Part shown: positions 12,883 through 19,874 of the stretch, piece after piece
Layout: each line of letters starts with the position of its first letter
How positions within the stretch are numbered: position 1 is the first letter of the stretch
Source of the DNA: an uncultured Lachnospiraceae bacterium
GTDB lineage: Bacteria > Bacillota > Clostridia > Lachnospirales > Lachnospiraceae
Reading direction: 5' to 3'
DNA length: 19,874 bases
Assembly (NCBI GenBank): GCA_910578885.1
Contig: CAJTSH010000048.1
Span: 1 to 19,874 of the forward strand
Program-made: the position numbers and the translations under genes
Notes under the pieces: model-generated
Told to the model about the DNA's origin: nothing
Seen by the model: only the letters and a program-made list of their open reading frames with translations
The model's database searches: none

Positions 12883-14259
12883 TTACTTTCCCATACAGAA
12901 TTTACTGAAAATCTCATTCACCAAATCATCCTCTACCGATTCACCGATAATGCTGCCTAATTCTTCATAGGCGCTCATCAAATCAATCGAATAAAAATCT
13001 TCCGGCATTCCATCCTCAATACTGCGAAGTACCATACCAAGACTTTCATACGAATTTTGTAAAGCATTTCTATGACGGATATTTGTAATATAAACTTCAT
13101 CATTAAAAGCCAGATTTCCATGAAAGAACATTTCTTTAATTTCTTCTTCCAGTTCATCTATTCCGGTATTTTCTATTGTTGAAACTGAGATTATCTTCTT
13201 ATTTAAGTATAATTTTACCTCTTCATCAGTCGTGACTGGGGATAAATCTGATTTATTTAATAGAACAATTACTTTCTTATCCAGTAACATTCCAATAATT
13301 TCTTGATCATTCTCATCTAATTTTGTTGAAGAATCCACTACGTAGATAATTAAATCTGCATTTTCCACATAAACCTTAGCTTTATCCACACCAATCTTTT
13401 CCACAACATCAGTAGTATCACGTATTCCAGCCGTATCTATAATATTTAAGATAATGCCGTTTAAGTTCATCTGCTCTTCCAACACATCTCTTGTTGTTCC
13501 GGCAATATCTGTAACGATTGCACGTTCTTTTCTAAGCAGAACATTCAAAAGTGAAGACTTTCCCGCATTTGGTTTACCGACAATTACCGTATTGATTCCT
13601 TCCTTTAAGATACTTCCATTTTCAAAGGAATCTATCATCTTCTTAATACTATTTCTTATATTAGATACAATTTTCTCTAACTCCAGACCGTACCCATCAA
13701 TACTTATATGTTCCGGGTCATCTAATGCAGATTCAATAAATGCGATTTCATGAATAATTTCTCCTCTAATTTCTTGAATCTTTTTTGTCAAAACACCCTG
13801 TAACTGACTCATAGAACTCTTAAGTGCAAAATCATTTTTTGATTGAATAATATCAATCACAGACTCCGCCTGTGATAAATCAATCCTTCCATTTAAAAAA
13901 GCACGCTTTGTAAATTCACCCGGCTCCGCTGCTCTTGCACCATTTTTCAAAACCGTCTCTAAAATTCTTTTCATAACAAGAACTCCGCCATGACAGTCAA
14001 TCTCTATTGTATCTTCTCTGGTATAACTATTGGGCGCTTTCATCAGAAGAACCATAACTTCATCAATCACATCTTCTTCATCCATGATATATCCATAGTG
14101 AATCGTATGGCTGTCCATTTCAGATAATACCTTTTTACCATTCTTAGAGCGGTAAATTTTATCAATTACAGAAAAAGCTTCCTCACCGCTAATTCTGACA
14201 ATCCCTATTCCAGAAACTGTCATCGCTGTTGCAATAGCTGCAATTGTATCTGTCTTCAT
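12883..14259 (-). CDS. mnmE: tRNA-modification GTPase MnmE (TrmE)
   Basis: The GTPase partner of MnmG. N-terminal tetrahydrofolate-binding domain (DTIAAIATAMTVSGIGIVRI), helical domain, and an inserted Ras-like G domain with G1 GKPNAGKSS, DIAGTTRD, G3 DTAG and G4 NKSD (about residues 230-340). The C-terminus is FSKFCMGK: the conserved C-x-G-K cysteine that takes part in the modification reaction, here with Met instead of the more common Ile/Leu. Of two close ATGs, the one at 14259 stands six bases after GAGAGGG; the other (14265) touches it. About 29 bases separate it from mnmG. It is preceded by its own promoter. Confidence 0.96.
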   Translation of the reverse strand: MKTDTIAAIATAMTVSGIGIVRISGEEAFSVIDKIYRSKNGKKVLSEMDSHTIHYGYIMDEEDVIDEVMVLLMKAPNSYTREDTIEIDCHGGVLVMKRILETVLKNGARAAEPGEFTKRAFLNGRIDLSQAESVIDIIQSKNDFALKSSMSQLQGVLTKKIQEIRGEIIHEIAFIESALDDPEHISIDGYGLELEKIVSNIRNSIKKMIDSFENGSILKEGINTVIVGKPNAGKSSLLNVLLRKERAIVTDIAGTTRDVLEEQMNLNGIILNIIDTAGIRDTTDVVEKIGVDKAKVYVENADLIIYVVDSSTKLDENDQEIIGMLLDKKVIVLLNKSDLSPVTTDEEVKLYLNKKIISVSTIENTGIDELEEEIKEMFFHGNLAFNDEVYITNIRHRNALQNSYESLGMVLRSIEDGMPEDFYSIDLMSAYEELGSIIGESVEDDLVNEIFSKFCMGK

Positions 14260-14305
14260 GTTCATCCCTCTCTTTATTCTAACGTATAACTAAGGAACTT
14301 TTCTA

Positions 14306-14334
14306 ATTATACAAGAATGGCAAAACAATTACAA
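14306..14334 (-). promoter_or_regulatory. promoter of the mnmE-mnmG-rsmG operon
   Basis: Minus-strand -35 TTGTAA (14329-14334) and perfect -10 TATAAT (14306-14311), spacing 17. The -35 and most of the spacer overlap the hairpin at 14319-14348. Confidence 0.55.
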
Positions 14335-14348
14335 CGGATTGTTTTGCC
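14319..14348. terminator. hairpin between jag and mnmE
   Basis: A perfect 11-bp stem, GGCAAAACAAT / ATTGTTTTGCC, with an eight-base loop. It may end the rpmH-jag transcript, though a long T-run is not visible on the minus side. It also contains the -35 region of the next promoter. Confidence 0.45.
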
Positions 14349-14378
14349 ACTCAATAGAATACTTTTCAATTTAAAATC

Positions 14379-15002
14379 TTATCTCTTTAAAGTTACTACT
14401 ACATGACGATATGGTTCATCACCTTCACTATGCGTAGAAACATATTTATCATTCTGTAAAGCTGAATGAATTACTCTTCTCTCAAACGGATTCATCGGCT
14501 CTAAAGATACCGGACGTTTTGTCCTCTTTACTTTATATGCAATATTCTTAGCAAGATTTTCTAAGGTATCTCTTCTCCTCTTCCGATAATCCTCGGTGTC
14601 CAACTTCACCTTTACATAAGTATCACTCTTCTTATTTACTGCAAGATTTGCAAGATATTGAAGAGAATCTAAGGTCTGTCCACGTTTTCCGATCAAAACA
14701 CCCATATCTCCGCCCTTTAAGTCAACATCAACAACATGACTCTCTTCATTATGATTAACCGTAATCTCAACCTGCATATTCATTGCATGGAATACATCAT
14801 TTAAAAAATCCTTCACAGTATCTTCAATTGTAAACTTCTTCCATACCCTTATAATCGCCGGCTTACTGTTAAACCCAAAAAATCCGGAAGAACCTTTTTC
14901 AACAATTTCACACTCAATCTGATCACTGGTAGTACCAAGAGCAACCAATGCATCCGTAAGCGCATCATCTACAGTCTTTGCCGTAAATTCCCTAACTTCC
15001 AT
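14379..15002 (-). CDS. jag: RNA-binding protein Jag (KhpB, SpoIIIJ-associated)
   Basis: A 207-residue protein with the three Jag domains: N-terminal Jag-N (residues 1-50, MEVREFTAKTVDDALTDALV and KGSSGFFGF), a KH domain with the GxxG loop IGKRGQT (104-110), and an R3H domain with RxxxH at 175-179 (ERRVIHSAL). KhpB proteins bind RNA, partner KhpA and affect cell elongation and envelope growth in Firmicutes; the gene is conserved next to yidC. It begins seven bases after AGGAGG and only 11 bases after yidC, so translation of both is linked. No anomaly. Confidence 0.94.
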   Translation of the reverse strand: MEVREFTAKTVDDALTDALVALGTTSDQIECEIVEKGSSGFFGFNSKPAIIRVWKKFTIEDTVKDFLNDVFHAMNMQVEITVNHNEESHVVDVDLKGGDMGVLIGKRGQTLDSLQYLANLAVNKKSDTYVKVKLDTEDYRKRRRDTLENLAKNIAYKVKRTKRPVSLEPMNPFERRVIHSALQNDKYVSTHSEGDEPYRHVVVTLKR

Positions 15003-15013
15003 AGTTATACCTC

Positions 15014-16282
15014 CTACTTATTATTTCTCTCATTAAATTCACGTACCATATTTGCCTTCGCCGTCATACTTCCCGCTTTCGCACTCTTTCTCTTCTGATT
15101 TGCCTCTTCCAGCATTTTTTCTTTCTCTGCATAAGATAACTCATTGGAAAGATGTGTTTCTCCCCTCGTATTCATTCTTGCAGCATTTGAAATCTGATTA
15201 CCGGAAATCCCCATCTTTTCACGCTTCTTCTTTGCCTTTTCCCGATTTTCTGCAATAATATCATCCAAATTAATTTTTTCCATATGTTTATTCAACAAAA
15301 TCTGCTGAATACTTCGGAATAAAGCGCCTGCAATCCAGTAAATACCAAGACCAACCGGAACTGTAAAACACATTACAAAAGAAAACAAAGGCATCATCGT
15401 ATTCATTGTCTTCATCTGACGAGCCATCTGATCATTATCACTGCTTGCTGCAGAAGGCATCAGCTTCATATTCAAAACCTGTGTCAGCCATGAAACCACC
15501 GGAATCAAAAGAGCTCCAATCAATAACAGCCACGCTTTATCAGAAAATGCCTCCCTCATAATATACCAAGGTGATTCACCAATATTTAAACCTAAAAAGA
15601 AATTCACATGATTTAAAGACTCTTGTGTAGAAGTTAATACATCCGATAACCCGGTAAAGGTATTCCGTAACGCATCCCATCCACTTTCACCCATCTTGTA
15701 TAACACATCAATAATGGAATTAAACAAAACACCATTGTCCGTTGATTCAAAATTAGCAGCTACCGCAATACGGTTGTCTTCAATAAACTTTGCCATCGTA
15801 TCGGCAAAGCCTTCCGTTGCCATAATCCCATTCACAGAATCCGTAAAAATATCTTTTACACTTCCGATATATGCCGGTACATTGTTGATTACACGATACA
15901 ATGCAAGCAAAATCGGAAAAGAAATAAACATGTAAAGACAACCGCCTGTTGGAGAAGTTCCATATTTCTCATAAATTGCCTGTGTTTCTTCCTGCATTTT
16001 CTGCATGGATACCTGATCCTTTTTCCCCTTATACTTCTTTTGCACTTCCTGAAGCTCCGGCTGCATTTTTTGTGTAAGCTTTGAAAACTTCTGCTGCTTA
16101 TATGTCACAGGGAACATACATAAATAAATAACCAATGTCAATATAATAATGGCAAGACCAATGTTCTGGATACCAAATACATTCTCCATCACATAATAAA
16201 TACCGCTCATAATCCAGCCTAATAATTTTGCAATAGGCCCTAAAATTGCGCCATCATATTGTGTTAAAATAATATCTGTCAC
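15014..16282 (-). CDS. yidC: membrane protein insertase YidC/Oxa1/SpoIIIJ
   Basis: Inserts membrane proteins with or without SecYEG. GTG start at 16282, eight bases after AGGAGG. It has no lipoprotein signal. A first helix near residues 41-60 (LAIIILTLVIYLCMFPV) leads into the amphipathic coiled segment QQKFSKLTQKMQPELQEVQK, then GTSPTGGCLYMFISFPILLALYRVI, a roughly 100-residue extracytoplasmic insertion, and further helices SFVMCFTVPVGLGIYWIAGA. The tail is basic (EKAKKKREKMG), as expected for ribosome contact. At 422 residues it is longer than the Bacillus proteins because of the insertion, as is usual in Clostridia. The groove arginine of E. coli/Bacillus is represented by Tyr53. Confidence 0.93.
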   Translation of the reverse strand: MTDIILTQYDGAILGPIAKLLGWIMSGIYYVMENVFGIQNIGLAIIILTLVIYLCMFPVTYKQQKFSKLTQKMQPELQEVQKKYKGKKDQVSMQKMQEETQAIYEKYGTSPTGGCLYMFISFPILLALYRVINNVPAYIGSVKDIFTDSVNGIMATEGFADTMAKFIEDNRIAVAANFESTDNGVLFNSIIDVLYKMGESGWDALRNTFTGLSDVLTSTQESLNHVNFFLGLNIGESPWYIMREAFSDKAWLLLIGALLIPVVSWLTQVLNMKLMPSAASSDNDQMARQMKTMNTMMPLFSFVMCFTVPVGLGIYWIAGALFRSIQQILLNKHMEKINLDDIIAENREKAKKKREKMGISGNQISNAARMNTRGETHLSNELSYAEKEKMLEEANQKRKSAKAGSMTAKANMVREFNERNNK

Positions 16283-16339
16283 GAAATATACCTCCTAGTT
16301 TCCGTTCTTGTGTGACCTCACAAGCAAAGCTCCTTCATT

Positions 16340-16549
16340 TTATGGAACAGGATCATATCCACCCTTGGAAAAGGGATTACACCTTAAGATTCTCCATGCT
16401 GCAAGCGCCCCTCCCTTAATTGCACCATACTTTTCCACAGCTTCTAACCCATAGGTAGAGCAAGTTGGATAATAAGGACACTTTGTTGTCTTCATCGGTG
16501 AAATATACTTTCTATAAAATTTTATCAAAGCTATTAAAATTGTTTTCAA
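16340..16549 (-). CDS. yidD: membrane protein insertion efficiency factor YidD
   Basis: A 69-residue protein with the full YidD signature: KFYRKYISP near the N-terminus, KCPYYPTCSTYGLEAVEKYG with three cysteines-plus-proline motifs, and WRILRCNPFSKGGYDPVP at the end. It assists YidC-dependent insertion at the inner face of the membrane. The start is TTG at 16549, overlapping the rnpA stop by four bases, so translation is likely coupled; no ATG fits. It is followed after about 57 bases by yidC. Confidence 0.93.
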   Translation of the reverse strand: MKTILIALIKFYRKYISPMKTTKCPYYPTCSTYGLEAVEKYGAIKGGALAAWRILRCNPFSKGGYDPVP

Positions 16550-16899
16550 TCCATTTCATCTTCTTTTCTAAATGATTTTAAAATATTTAAAGGACCTCCA
16601 AGATGTAACAGCGCACTCTCAATTTCATGATACGTTGCAGATTTTGCTGCTGCTCTTGCAATGACTACAATGTCAAAACCACTATTAAACATGTCCTCAT
16701 GCAGCCTATAAGTTTCCCGTATGAGACGGGTCAATCGATGTCTTATAACACTATTTCCTACTTTTTTGCTAACTGATATTCCTATTCTGTTTTTCTCTAA
16801 ATCGTTTTTCAAAACGTACATAACCAGCCGCTTATTCGCATAAGACTTCCCTGACTTATATACGTTTTGAAAATCCTGATTCTTCTTCAATGATTCCAT
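16546..16899 (-). CDS. rnpA: ribonuclease P protein component RnpA
   Basis: The 117-residue basic subunit of RNase P, which aids the catalytic RNA in removing tRNA 5' leaders. MESLKKNQDFQNVYKSGKSY opens the protein, and the conserved RNA-binding helix is IGISVSKKVGNSVIRHRLTR (about 39-58), with the usual R-N-R replaced by R53-H54-R55. ATG at 16899, about nine bases behind AAGGGG. It lies behind rpmH in the usual order and overlaps yidD by four bases. Confidence 0.93.
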   Translation of the reverse strand: MESLKKNQDFQNVYKSGKSYANKRLVMYVLKNDLEKNRIGISVSKKVGNSVIRHRLTRLIRETYRLHEDMFNSGFDIVVIARAAAKSATYHEIESALLHLGGPLNILKSFRKEDEMD

Positions 16900-16950
16900 T
16901 CGAGCAAACCCCTTCTGCTACTGCTTAAGAATTGCCAAAATAAGAAGAAA

Positions 16951-16969
16951 GACCACAAATGATGTGGCC
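16951..16969. promoter_or_regulatory. small hairpin at the rpmH-rnpA junction
   Basis: CCACA/TGTGG with a five-base loop, overlapping the rpmH stop codon. Such an intercistronic structure may reduce the amount of rnpA translated relative to L34. Function inferred from position. Confidence 0.35.
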
Positions 16970-17103
16970 TACGCTGATAATCTTTTTCTTCCTTTTAATC
17001 TTCTTGCAGCCAATACTTTTCTTCCGCCTGCTGTGCTCATTCTTTTACGAAATCCATGAACTTTGTTTCTTTGTCTGTTTTTTGGTTGGAATGTCATCTT
17101 CAT
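16969..17103 (-). CDS. rpmH: 50S ribosomal protein L34
   Basis: A 44-residue, very basic protein with the L34 pattern: MKMTFQPKNRQRNKVHGFRK, then RMSTAGGRKVLAARRLKGRK and RLSA at the end. L34 is part of the large ribosomal subunit. The ATG at 17103 follows AGGAGG by ten bases. It has a strong promoter directly upstream (17143-17170) and heads the rpmH-rnpA-yidD-yidC-jag operon. Confidence 0.97.
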   Translation of the reverse strand: MKMTFQPKNRQRNKVHGFRKRMSTAGGRKVLAARRLKGRKRLSA

Positions 17104-17142
17104 TTTAAATCCACCTCCTCTATGTTAAAAAACATCATTTCA

Positions 17143-17170
17143 ATTATAACAAAAAAATGTCCTAAGTCAA
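17143..17170 (-). promoter_or_regulatory. promoter of the rpmH operon
   Basis: Minus-strand -35 TTGACT (17165-17170), a 16-base T-rich spacer, and perfect -10 TATAAT (17143-17148), about 40 bases before the rpmH ATG. Confidence 0.75.
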
Positions 17171-17220
17171 GCAAATCCTTCTATAAGATGTCCTTTTTTT
17201 CAAAAAAACAATCTATTTTA

Positions 17221-17877
17221 CTATTTTTCCATCATTGGAAACTCTTTGATGCTGCCATGCTCCATTTCATAGACACGGTCGCACAAAAGCTGAATGTCCT
17301 CAAAATTATGTGATGTCAAGAGTATCGTTCTTCCCTGCGTACGGAGTTTCTTAAAAAACTCGCGCATTTCTTCAATCCCTTCTTTATCCAATGCATTCAT
17401 TGGCTCATCCATAATAATCAATTTCGGTTCTTCCATAACTGCCTGAGCAATACCAAGACGCTGCTTCATTCCCAGCGAATATTTTTTTACAGATTTCTTC
17501 ATTGCCGGATCCAATCCGACAAAACGCATATAAGTTTCAACCTGCTCCCTCCCATATTTACCGCGTAAATCCGCTAAAAGTTTCAAATTCTTGTAACCAT
17601 TATAATAAGGAATAAAACCTGGCGCTTCAATCAAAATTCCTGTATCTTGCGGAAAATCACGTTCTTTTCCAATCAATTTTCCATTAATTCGGATAGTTCC
17701 GCTCTGCGGGCGTAAAAAACCGCACATACATTTAAATAACATGCTCTTTCCGCTCCCGTTCTTACCGACCACACCGTAAATCTTTCCCGGTTCCAATCGA
17801 ATATTAATGTCCTTTAAAATTTTTTGTTTTGAAAGCGTCAGATTTAAATGCTCAATTTCTATAATGTATTCACCCAT
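17221..17877 (-). CDS. ABC transporter ATP-binding protein
   Basis: A 218-residue ATPase starting MGEYIIEIEHLNLTLSKQKI at 17877, with GAGAGGTG five bases upstream; an in-frame start at 17922 overlaps the preceding gene. Walker A GKNGSGKS (38-45), signature YSLGMKQRLGIAQ (133-145), Walker B LIIMDEP (153-159), D loop NALD and H-loop TSHN (His190) are all present. The YSLGMKQR form and EAPGF in the Q-loop region belong to the ABC-2/drug or lantibiotic-immunity exporter group. It is the third gene of an operon with two six-helix membrane proteins. Substrate unknown. No clear terminator before rpmH. Confidence 0.88.
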   Translation of the reverse strand: MGEYIIEIEHLNLTLSKQKILKDINIRLEPGKIYGVVGKNGSGKSMLFKCMCGFLRPQSGTIRINGKLIGKERDFPQDTGILIEAPGFIPYYNGYKNLKLLADLRGKYGREQVETYMRFVGLDPAMKKSVKKYSLGMKQRLGIAQAVMEEPKLIIMDEPMNALDKEGIEEMREFFKKLRTQGRTILLTSHNFEDIQLLCDRVYEMEHGSIKEFPMMEK

Positions 17878-17881
17878 ATAA

Positions 17882-18739
17882 TCACCTCTCACCATCTTTC
17901 TGCACCTGCCCCCAACGGACAAGAATCAGACAGCATACAAATAACATGGCGCATAACACTCCAAAATAAATATAGCTAAAGTTTTTCGGAACCAGACGAA
18001 TCAATTGCGTCGCCTGCTCCCCAAGCATTACATTTGCTACCGGAAGCCAGCAACAAGAGGGATTTCCCGTCTGAACAAAAAGAAAACCTCCTACAATTAA
18101 GATAAGATTACACAGCAGACCTTCCAGCTTCGATTTGCTAAGGCTTGCCGCCGTCATAACTAGTCCCAGCGCACATAACAGCCCAAGAAGAAGAACCAAT
18201 GTCTTTCTAAAAGCCGCATATGGAAGATAATGGTTAAAAATATCCTCTCTTACAACACATATAATTTTATATATGTCACCTTCTAATGAATATTTCTCCA
18301 TATAGTCTCTCATCAGATAGCTCCAGCCATTTGCAAAAAAACCGCTTCCTAAGGCGCGCGCAGTAAATACAATCACCAGTTCTGCAAGATAGACGATTGC
18401 ACCAAACACAAACGCCAGAATCTTCCCTATCAGCCACGTAATCCGATTAATCCGGATTAATATATAACCGTTATTTCCCTCCATCTTTGGATAATCACTG
18501 ATTAACACCAACCAGCAGAATAAAATAATCAGGATAATATAGACGGAATTTATATTTGCAAGAAACGGCTCTAAAATATTAATCGGAACATCTTTATCTT
18601 TTGACATATTCACAAGCGGCATAACCGTATAATTCGAAATGCAGATTAATACTGCTAACACAAAAATCTGTCGGATATCCATCAGCCAGTCGATAAACGA
18701 CCACTTCGCAACCTGAAAAATCTGTTTGATTGCCTGCAT
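17882..18739 (-). CDS. ABC-2-type transporter membrane subunit (second)
   Basis: A 285-residue protein starting MQAIKQIFQVAKWSFIDW at 18739, with GGGGAGG seven bases upstream. About six transmembrane segments are visible: IFVLAVLICISNYTVMPLV, VYIILIILFCWLVLIS, IGKILAFVFGAIVYLAELVI, LVLLLGLLCALGLVMTAASL, NLILIVGGFLFVQTG and FGVLCAMLFVCCLILVRW. It follows the other membrane gene with almost no gap and is followed four bases later by the ATPase, so the three likely form one exporter with a heterodimeric membrane part. I recognise no substrate-specific motif. Confidence 0.75.
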   Translation of the reverse strand: MQAIKQIFQVAKWSFIDWLMDIRQIFVLAVLICISNYTVMPLVNMSKDKDVPINILEPFLANINSVYIILIILFCWLVLISDYPKMEGNNGYILIRINRITWLIGKILAFVFGAIVYLAELVIVFTARALGSGFFANGWSYLMRDYMEKYSLEGDIYKIICVVREDIFNHYLPYAAFRKTLVLLLGLLCALGLVMTAASLSKSKLEGLLCNLILIVGGFLFVQTGNPSCCWLPVANVMLGEQATQLIRLVPKNFSYIYFGVLCAMLFVCCLILVRWGQVQKDGER

Positions 18740-18743
18740 GTAC

Positions 18744-19541
18744 TTACCTCCCCTTTTCAAATTTTTTCTGTGCCGTCAGGTAAAACCCTCCTCCAGTAAG
18801 TATCAAAAAGAAAAATACAAATAAAATATACCATCGGACCGGCATTCCCGCCGCGACCGGATCGAACAAATTTTTCATCGAATAGCTGAACCAGAAAAAG
18901 GAAGCAGCCGCTGTACACATTTCTGTCCATAATTCAAAAAAAAGAACCGGAAAAACTAACGAAAGGAAGCGGCTCTCCGTGACAACTGCTGTAAAAAATC
19001 CCATCCATCCGCCAATAATAGACAGTATACAGGCAAAAAAAACTTGACGCAGGCATGTTCCAATTCCAACTCCCTCCACGATTCCAATCGCTGAAGGAAG
19101 CTTTGCATACAATACTATAAGTATCAGTACAAACGAAACTACAATCGTTAATATACTTAGGAGTGCAGAGGTCATCAGTGTTCCAAGCAGATACTGCCTT
19201 CTTCCAATCCTTCCGAACATCATCCGGTCATAGCCGCCATAACGCTCATCACAGAAGCGCAGAAGAAATCCTATCCCGGAGAGCGGCATAGCAAGATACA
19301 TAAACTGCCTCAATCCAAAGGAAAACATCGCTTCACTGCTGTAGCTGTCAATGTTTTTCATAAATTTCTCCCTCGGGTAACGAAATATCTCCTGTATGAT
19401 AAGCGGTCTTTGCTGTACTTGAACCATAAGCTCTCCCCTGCCTTTACTAAAGAAAAAAATTCCGACAATGATGAGGATTCCATACAAAAAATAGCGGCTT
19501 TTTATACTATTTTTTAAATTAATTCCCGCATATCTTAACAT
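18744..19541 (-). CDS. ABC-2-type transporter membrane subunit (first)
   Basis: A 265-residue membrane protein with about six helices: YFLYGILIIVGIFFFS at the N-terminus, a long outside loop (QRPLIIQEIFRYPREKFMKN), FMYLAMPLSGIGFLL, TLMTSALLSILTIVVSFVLI, QVFFACILSIIGGWMGFFTA, FLSLVFPVLFFELWTEM, and YILFVFFFLILTGGGFYL near the C-terminus. The motif RFCDERYGGYDRMMFGRIGR after the second helix resembles the cytosolic coupling region of ABC-2 subunits. The ATG at 19541 follows GGGGG by four bases. First gene of the three-gene transporter operon, whose promoter must lie further right. Confidence 0.75.
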   Translation of the reverse strand: MLRYAGINLKNSIKSRYFLYGILIIVGIFFFSKGRGELMVQVQQRPLIIQEIFRYPREKFMKNIDSYSSEAMFSFGLRQFMYLAMPLSGIGFLLRFCDERYGGYDRMMFGRIGRRQYLLGTLMTSALLSILTIVVSFVLILIVLYAKLPSAIGIVEGVGIGTCLRQVFFACILSIIGGWMGFFTAVVTESRFLSLVFPVLFFELWTEMCTAAASFFWFSYSMKNLFDPVAAGMPVRWYILFVFFFLILTGGGFYLTAQKKFEKGR

Positions 19542-19570
19542 AATACCCCCTTATTCTAATAAAACCTGTT

Positions 19571-19633
19571 AATTTGCAGAAACCTATGTTTATTAACAAA
19601 CTTCTAACACAGTCCGATAATTTGCAGAAACCT
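19571..19633. repeat. 15-bp direct repeat (imperfect ~35-bp duplication)
   Basis: AATTTGCAGAAACCT occurs at 19571-19585 and 19619-19633, and the flanks are partly alike (TTAGAAG / TTAGAAT on the minus strand). One copy is the end of the PepSY-like frame, the other lies behind its stop, as if the 3' end had been partly duplicated. Confidence 0.55.
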
Positions 19634-19814
19634 GTCCGGTCAGAGCATCCACATGGTATACATAAGAAGCTCCCCCATTCTGATAACTGGTAAATCTCCA
19701 CACCGGAACGGCAAAAAGCTCCGGAACTTCTTCCATATCATTCCACCACAATTCCGCCGTATCTCCTGTCGGTTCATAATAAACACTATATACTAAATCC
19801 GCCCGGTCAATCAC
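19593..19814 (-). CDS. C-terminal PepSY/YycI-like domain, small gene or 5'-truncated remnant
   Basis: 73 codons read VIDRADLVYSVYYEPTGDTA onward to PELFAVPVWRFTSYQNGGAS and YVYHVDALTGQVSANYRTVL. The part VPVWRF...YVYHVDALTGQV has the shape of the last strands of PepSY/YycI-type domains, normally the end of a larger membrane-anchored or secreted protein. The only start is GTG at 19814, two bases behind AGGAGG, which is too close; the same frame is blocked by TAG directly upstream. In another frame the DNA just before reads QVVILGYIIIILGGSD, a possible membrane helix. A frameshifted or truncated gene is the likeliest reading; it may extend beyond the window. Confidence 0.4.
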   Translation of the reverse strand: MIDRADLVYSVYYEPTGDTAELWWNDMEEVPELFAVPVWRFTSYQNGGASYVYHVDALTGQVSANYRTVLEVC

Positions 19815-19874
19815 TACCTCCTAGTATAATAATGATGTAGCCAAGAATGACTACTTGTTAATCAGTTTCTATAC

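Noticed and set aside
17104..17220. Replication origin next to rpmH
   Set aside because: No DnaA-box cluster or AT-rich unwinding repeat array; the stretch is explained by the rpmH promoter and leader.
1..19874. CRISPR array or insertion sequence
   Set aside because: No regularly spaced repeats and no transposase frame or terminal inverted repeats were found.

Overview
The window looks like the replication-origin-proximal part of a low-GC Clostridia chromosome, most likely a Lachnospiraceae member. The evidence is the rpmH-rnpA-yidD-yidC-jag-mnmE-mnmG-rsmG run followed by parA-parB, the DUF4446 and DUF3881 genes next to parB, and strong AGGAGG ribosome binding sites throughout. I cannot fix the genus from sequence alone. 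Almost every gene is on the minus strand; the only confident plus-strand gene is an alpha/beta-hydrolase-like protein.

Layout, left to right. Bases 1 to about 3100 are a visibly GC-richer, decayed piece of an integrative conjugative element (ICE). It holds a Phd/YefM-ParE toxin-antitoxin pair, a 5'-truncated and frameshifted TrbL/VirB6-like transfer gene, two intact sigma-70-like regulators, a third sigma region 4 fragment broken by an amber codon, and a fragment of the element's own ParA. It abuts a complete tRNA-Arg(CCT) at 3164-3240. About 75 bp further right is the 5' half of a second tRNA-Arg(CCT), cut off just after the anticodon loop but still behind a near-consensus promoter. This suggests the element entered the native tRNA-Arg gene and that a complete tRNA-Arg now sits beside the disrupted one.

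Bases 3444-6590 hold the chromosome partition operon (parA, parB, DUF4446), with a DUF3881 gene behind its own promoter. Bases 6591-10160 separate parA from rsmG. They carry a GNAT acetyltransferase, about 1.1 kb with two perfect parS sites, a cluster of hairpins and a 29-codon micro-ORF that starts inside a parS site, then an orphan coiled-coil protein and the hydrolase-like protein, which seems to lack its catalytic histidine. Bases 10187-17103 are the conserved translation and membrane-biogenesis block: RsmG, MnmG and MnmE (rRNA and tRNA modification), Jag and YidC (RNA binding and membrane insertion), YidD, RnpA and ribosomal protein L34. Bases 17221-19541 are a three-gene ABC-2-type transporter, placed where dnaA is often found. 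A PepSY-like C-terminal gene remnant follows at the right edge.

Together the window combines chromosome segregation (ParA, ParB and parS), tRNA/rRNA modification and membrane insertion, flanked on the left by a decaying mobile element and on the right by a transporter.
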